64,000 bases of DNA from NCBI GenBank assembly GCA_016916535.1, contig CP070276.1:930001-994000 (forward strand), given 5' to 3'. Shown in pieces: positions 62,606-64,000 of the stretch. The notes under the pieces are model-generated. The model saw nothing but the letters and a program-made list of their open reading frames with translations. It did no database searches and had not been told where the DNA came from. Both the position numbers and the translations under genes were made by a program. Every line of letters begins with the position of its first letter. Position 1 is the first letter of the stretch. The DNA is from Dysgonomonadaceae bacterium zrk40 (lineage in GTDB: Bacteria > Bacteroidota > Bacteroidia > Bacteroidales > Dysgonomonadaceae).

Positions 62606-64000
62606 ATGAAGACTAAATATTTGTCACTAATCACTATTATAATCTTGTTGGGGAGTTGCGATTCCTTCCTCGACAGGGAACCGCTGGATCAGGTCACCCC
62701 TCAGATGTATTTCAGAACAGTAGATGACCTGGCTGCCTATACCATAAACAACTATACTTTTGAGACCGTGACATCCGGTTATGGCATCAATTTCTTTGGC
62801 ATTGACAACCACACCGACAATCAGGCAGGAACGGGATACCCCATTTTCTGGCAGCCGGGTGAGAAGAAGGTTCCTTCCGGTGATGGAGGATGGAACTGGG
62901 GGAGTATTCGTTCCAACAACTACTTTCTCGAAAATGTGCTTCCTAAGTACGAGGCAGATGAGATCACCGGAAACAAGGATCATGTAAGACACTACATCGG
63001 TGAGATGTATCTCATCCGTGCATACAACTATTTCCAAAAATTGAAAAGTTTCGGTGATTTCCCAATTATAACGGAAGTGTTGCCTGACGATGAAGTGCAA
63101 CTGATAGAAGCAAGCAAAAGAAAACCCAGAAACCAGGTTGCCCGTTTTATCCTGGAAGATTTGGATAAGGCAGCTGATTTTTTGATGGATACACCCCCGC
63201 ATGGAAAAAACAGAGTATCCAAAAATGTTGCTCATCTGCTGCGTGCGCGTGTAGCGCTGTATGAAGGGACCTGGGAAAAATATCACAAAGGGACTGCATT
63301 TGTACCCGGAGGAACTGGATGGCCCGGCAATCAGACAGATGTACAGGGATTCAACATTGACAGTGAAATTGATTATTTCCTTGGAGAAGCGATGAAGTCT
63401 GCGAAGATCGTGGGTGACATCACCGTCAACAATTTGACAGAAAACAGTGATACTAGTGAAGGAATGGATGCATCCCTCAATATCCTCAATCCATATTACA
63501 TGATGTTTGCCGATGAAGATATGGAAAAATATGATGAGGTACTGATGTGGAAAGACTTCAACAAGTCAATGGGTATAGTAAACAACCTTCAGATGGAGTT
63601 GGAACGTAACGGAGGCGGATCAGGCTGGACAAGAGGGATGGTAAATTCATTCCTGATGCGAAACGGTTTACCTATCTATGCAGAGGGGTCCGGATATGAC
63701 CCATTATGGGAAACAGAAGGGGTCAATGAAACCCTTCAGGGAAGAGATTCCAGAATCGTGATCTTCACCAAAAAGCCCGGAGATGTTAATTTTTACCAGA
63801 CCGACGGGACTCCCAACCTTACCAGTATCCGTCTCATATTTGGTGATGCAGGCAGTCAGGCTACAACCGGTTACATGATTAAGAAAGGAAAGCACTACTC
63901 ACCCATCATGGCCAACGATCATGATTCAGGGACAAGTGGCGGCATTGTCTTCCGTGGAACCGAAGCGATGCTGATCTACATGGAAGCATCCTATCTGAAA
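62606..64000 (+). CDS. SusD/RagB-family surface lipoprotein (second copy), truncated by the window end
   Basis: Open from the ATG at 62606 through base 64000, giving the first 465 residues; the stop lies outside. The lipoprotein signal ends at Cys18 (ILLGSC). The opening DSFLDREPLDQVTPQMYF, the EMYLIRAYNYFQKLKSFGDFPIIT motif and ISSLRAR-type LLRARVALYEGTWEKYHKG are typical of classical RagB/SusD, a different subgroup from the first pair's SusD. It must act with the SusC encoded just upstream. More genes of the locus may lie to the right. Confidence 0.92.
   Translation, partial: MKTKYLSLITIIILLGSCDSFLDREPLDQVTPQMYFRTVDDLAAYTINNYTFETVTSGYGINFFGIDNHTDNQAGTGYPIFWQPGEKKVPSGDGGWNWGSIRSNNYFLENVLPKYEADEITGNKDHVRHYIGEMYLIRAYNYFQKLKSFGDFPIITEVLPDDEVQLIEASKRKPRNQVARFILEDLDKAADFLMDTPPHGKNRVSKNVAHLLRARVALYEGTWEKYHKGTAFVPGGTGWPGNQTDVQGFNIDSEIDYFLGEAMKSAKIVGDITVNNLTENSDTSEGMDASLNILNPYYMMFADEDMEKYDEVLMWKDFNKSMGIVNNLQMELERNGGGSGWTRGMVNSFLMRNGLPIYAEGSGYDPLWETEGVNETLQGRDSRIVIFTKKPGDVNFYQTDGTPNLTSIRLIFGDAGSQATTGYMIKKGKHYSPIMANDHDSGTSGGIVFRGTEAMLIYMEASYLK

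Overview
The window comes from an anaerobic member of the Bacteroidota, order Bacteroidales, most like the Dysgonomonadaceae (Proteiniphilum, Petrimonas or Fermentimonas relatives); the family placement is an inference. The order is supported by paired SusC/SusD genes, the ftsK-lolA-trxB gene order, a HYC_CC_PP-type protein at the head of a metal efflux operon, a tRNA-Glu without encoded CCA, and repeated promoter elements of the Bacteroides type (TAnnTTTG at -7). A 1189-residue pyruvate:ferredoxin oxidoreductase points to an anaerobic energy metabolism. I see no mobile element, rRNA operon or CRISPR array.

Layout. 1-1535: the tail of a serine hydrolase and an unrecognised outer membrane protein. 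1628-9345, minus strand: a copper/silver-type efflux operon (HYC_CC_PP protein, RND pump, outer membrane channel, membrane fusion protein, metal-binding lipoprotein). 9590-20619, minus strand: housekeeping genes (DUF1846 protein, ugd, LolC/E-type permease, rbfA, O-methyltransferase, pyk, aroQ, nifJ). 20998-26099: a trehalose and osmotic-stress block, with a trehalose-6-phosphate synthase/phosphatase fusion and an MscS channel facing a GH15 hydrolase. 26232-32682: ansA, an OsmC-like protein, pgk, pheT and yebC. 32683-33132: a non-coding stretch with an 11-bp tandem repeat and a tRNA-Glu. 33207-43859, minus strand: meaB, a DUF1573 protein, a very large alpha-2-macroglobulin-like protein and a receiver/PEP-synthase-like fusion. 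44007-53396, plus strand: lytic transglycosylase, uvrA, tpx, a DUF3185 protein, ftsK, lolA and trxB. 53750-64000, plus strand: two consecutive SusC/SusD pairs, the last gene cut by the window end.

How it fits together. Most of the window is conserved chromosomal backbone. The parts that stand out are the efflux operon, which carries the same heavy-metal-associated domain twice (fused to the CusB-like protein and as a separate lipoprotein); the cysteine-free alpha-2-macroglobulin; the two-receiver/PPDK_N protein, in which only the second receiver keeps its phosphorylation site; and the trehalose block. The two SusC/SusD pairs have no regulator or carbohydrate-active enzyme beside them in this window, so their substrate cannot be named. 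Several annotated starts were moved downstream because a promoter, a signal peptide or a paralog comparison contradicts the longest open frame.
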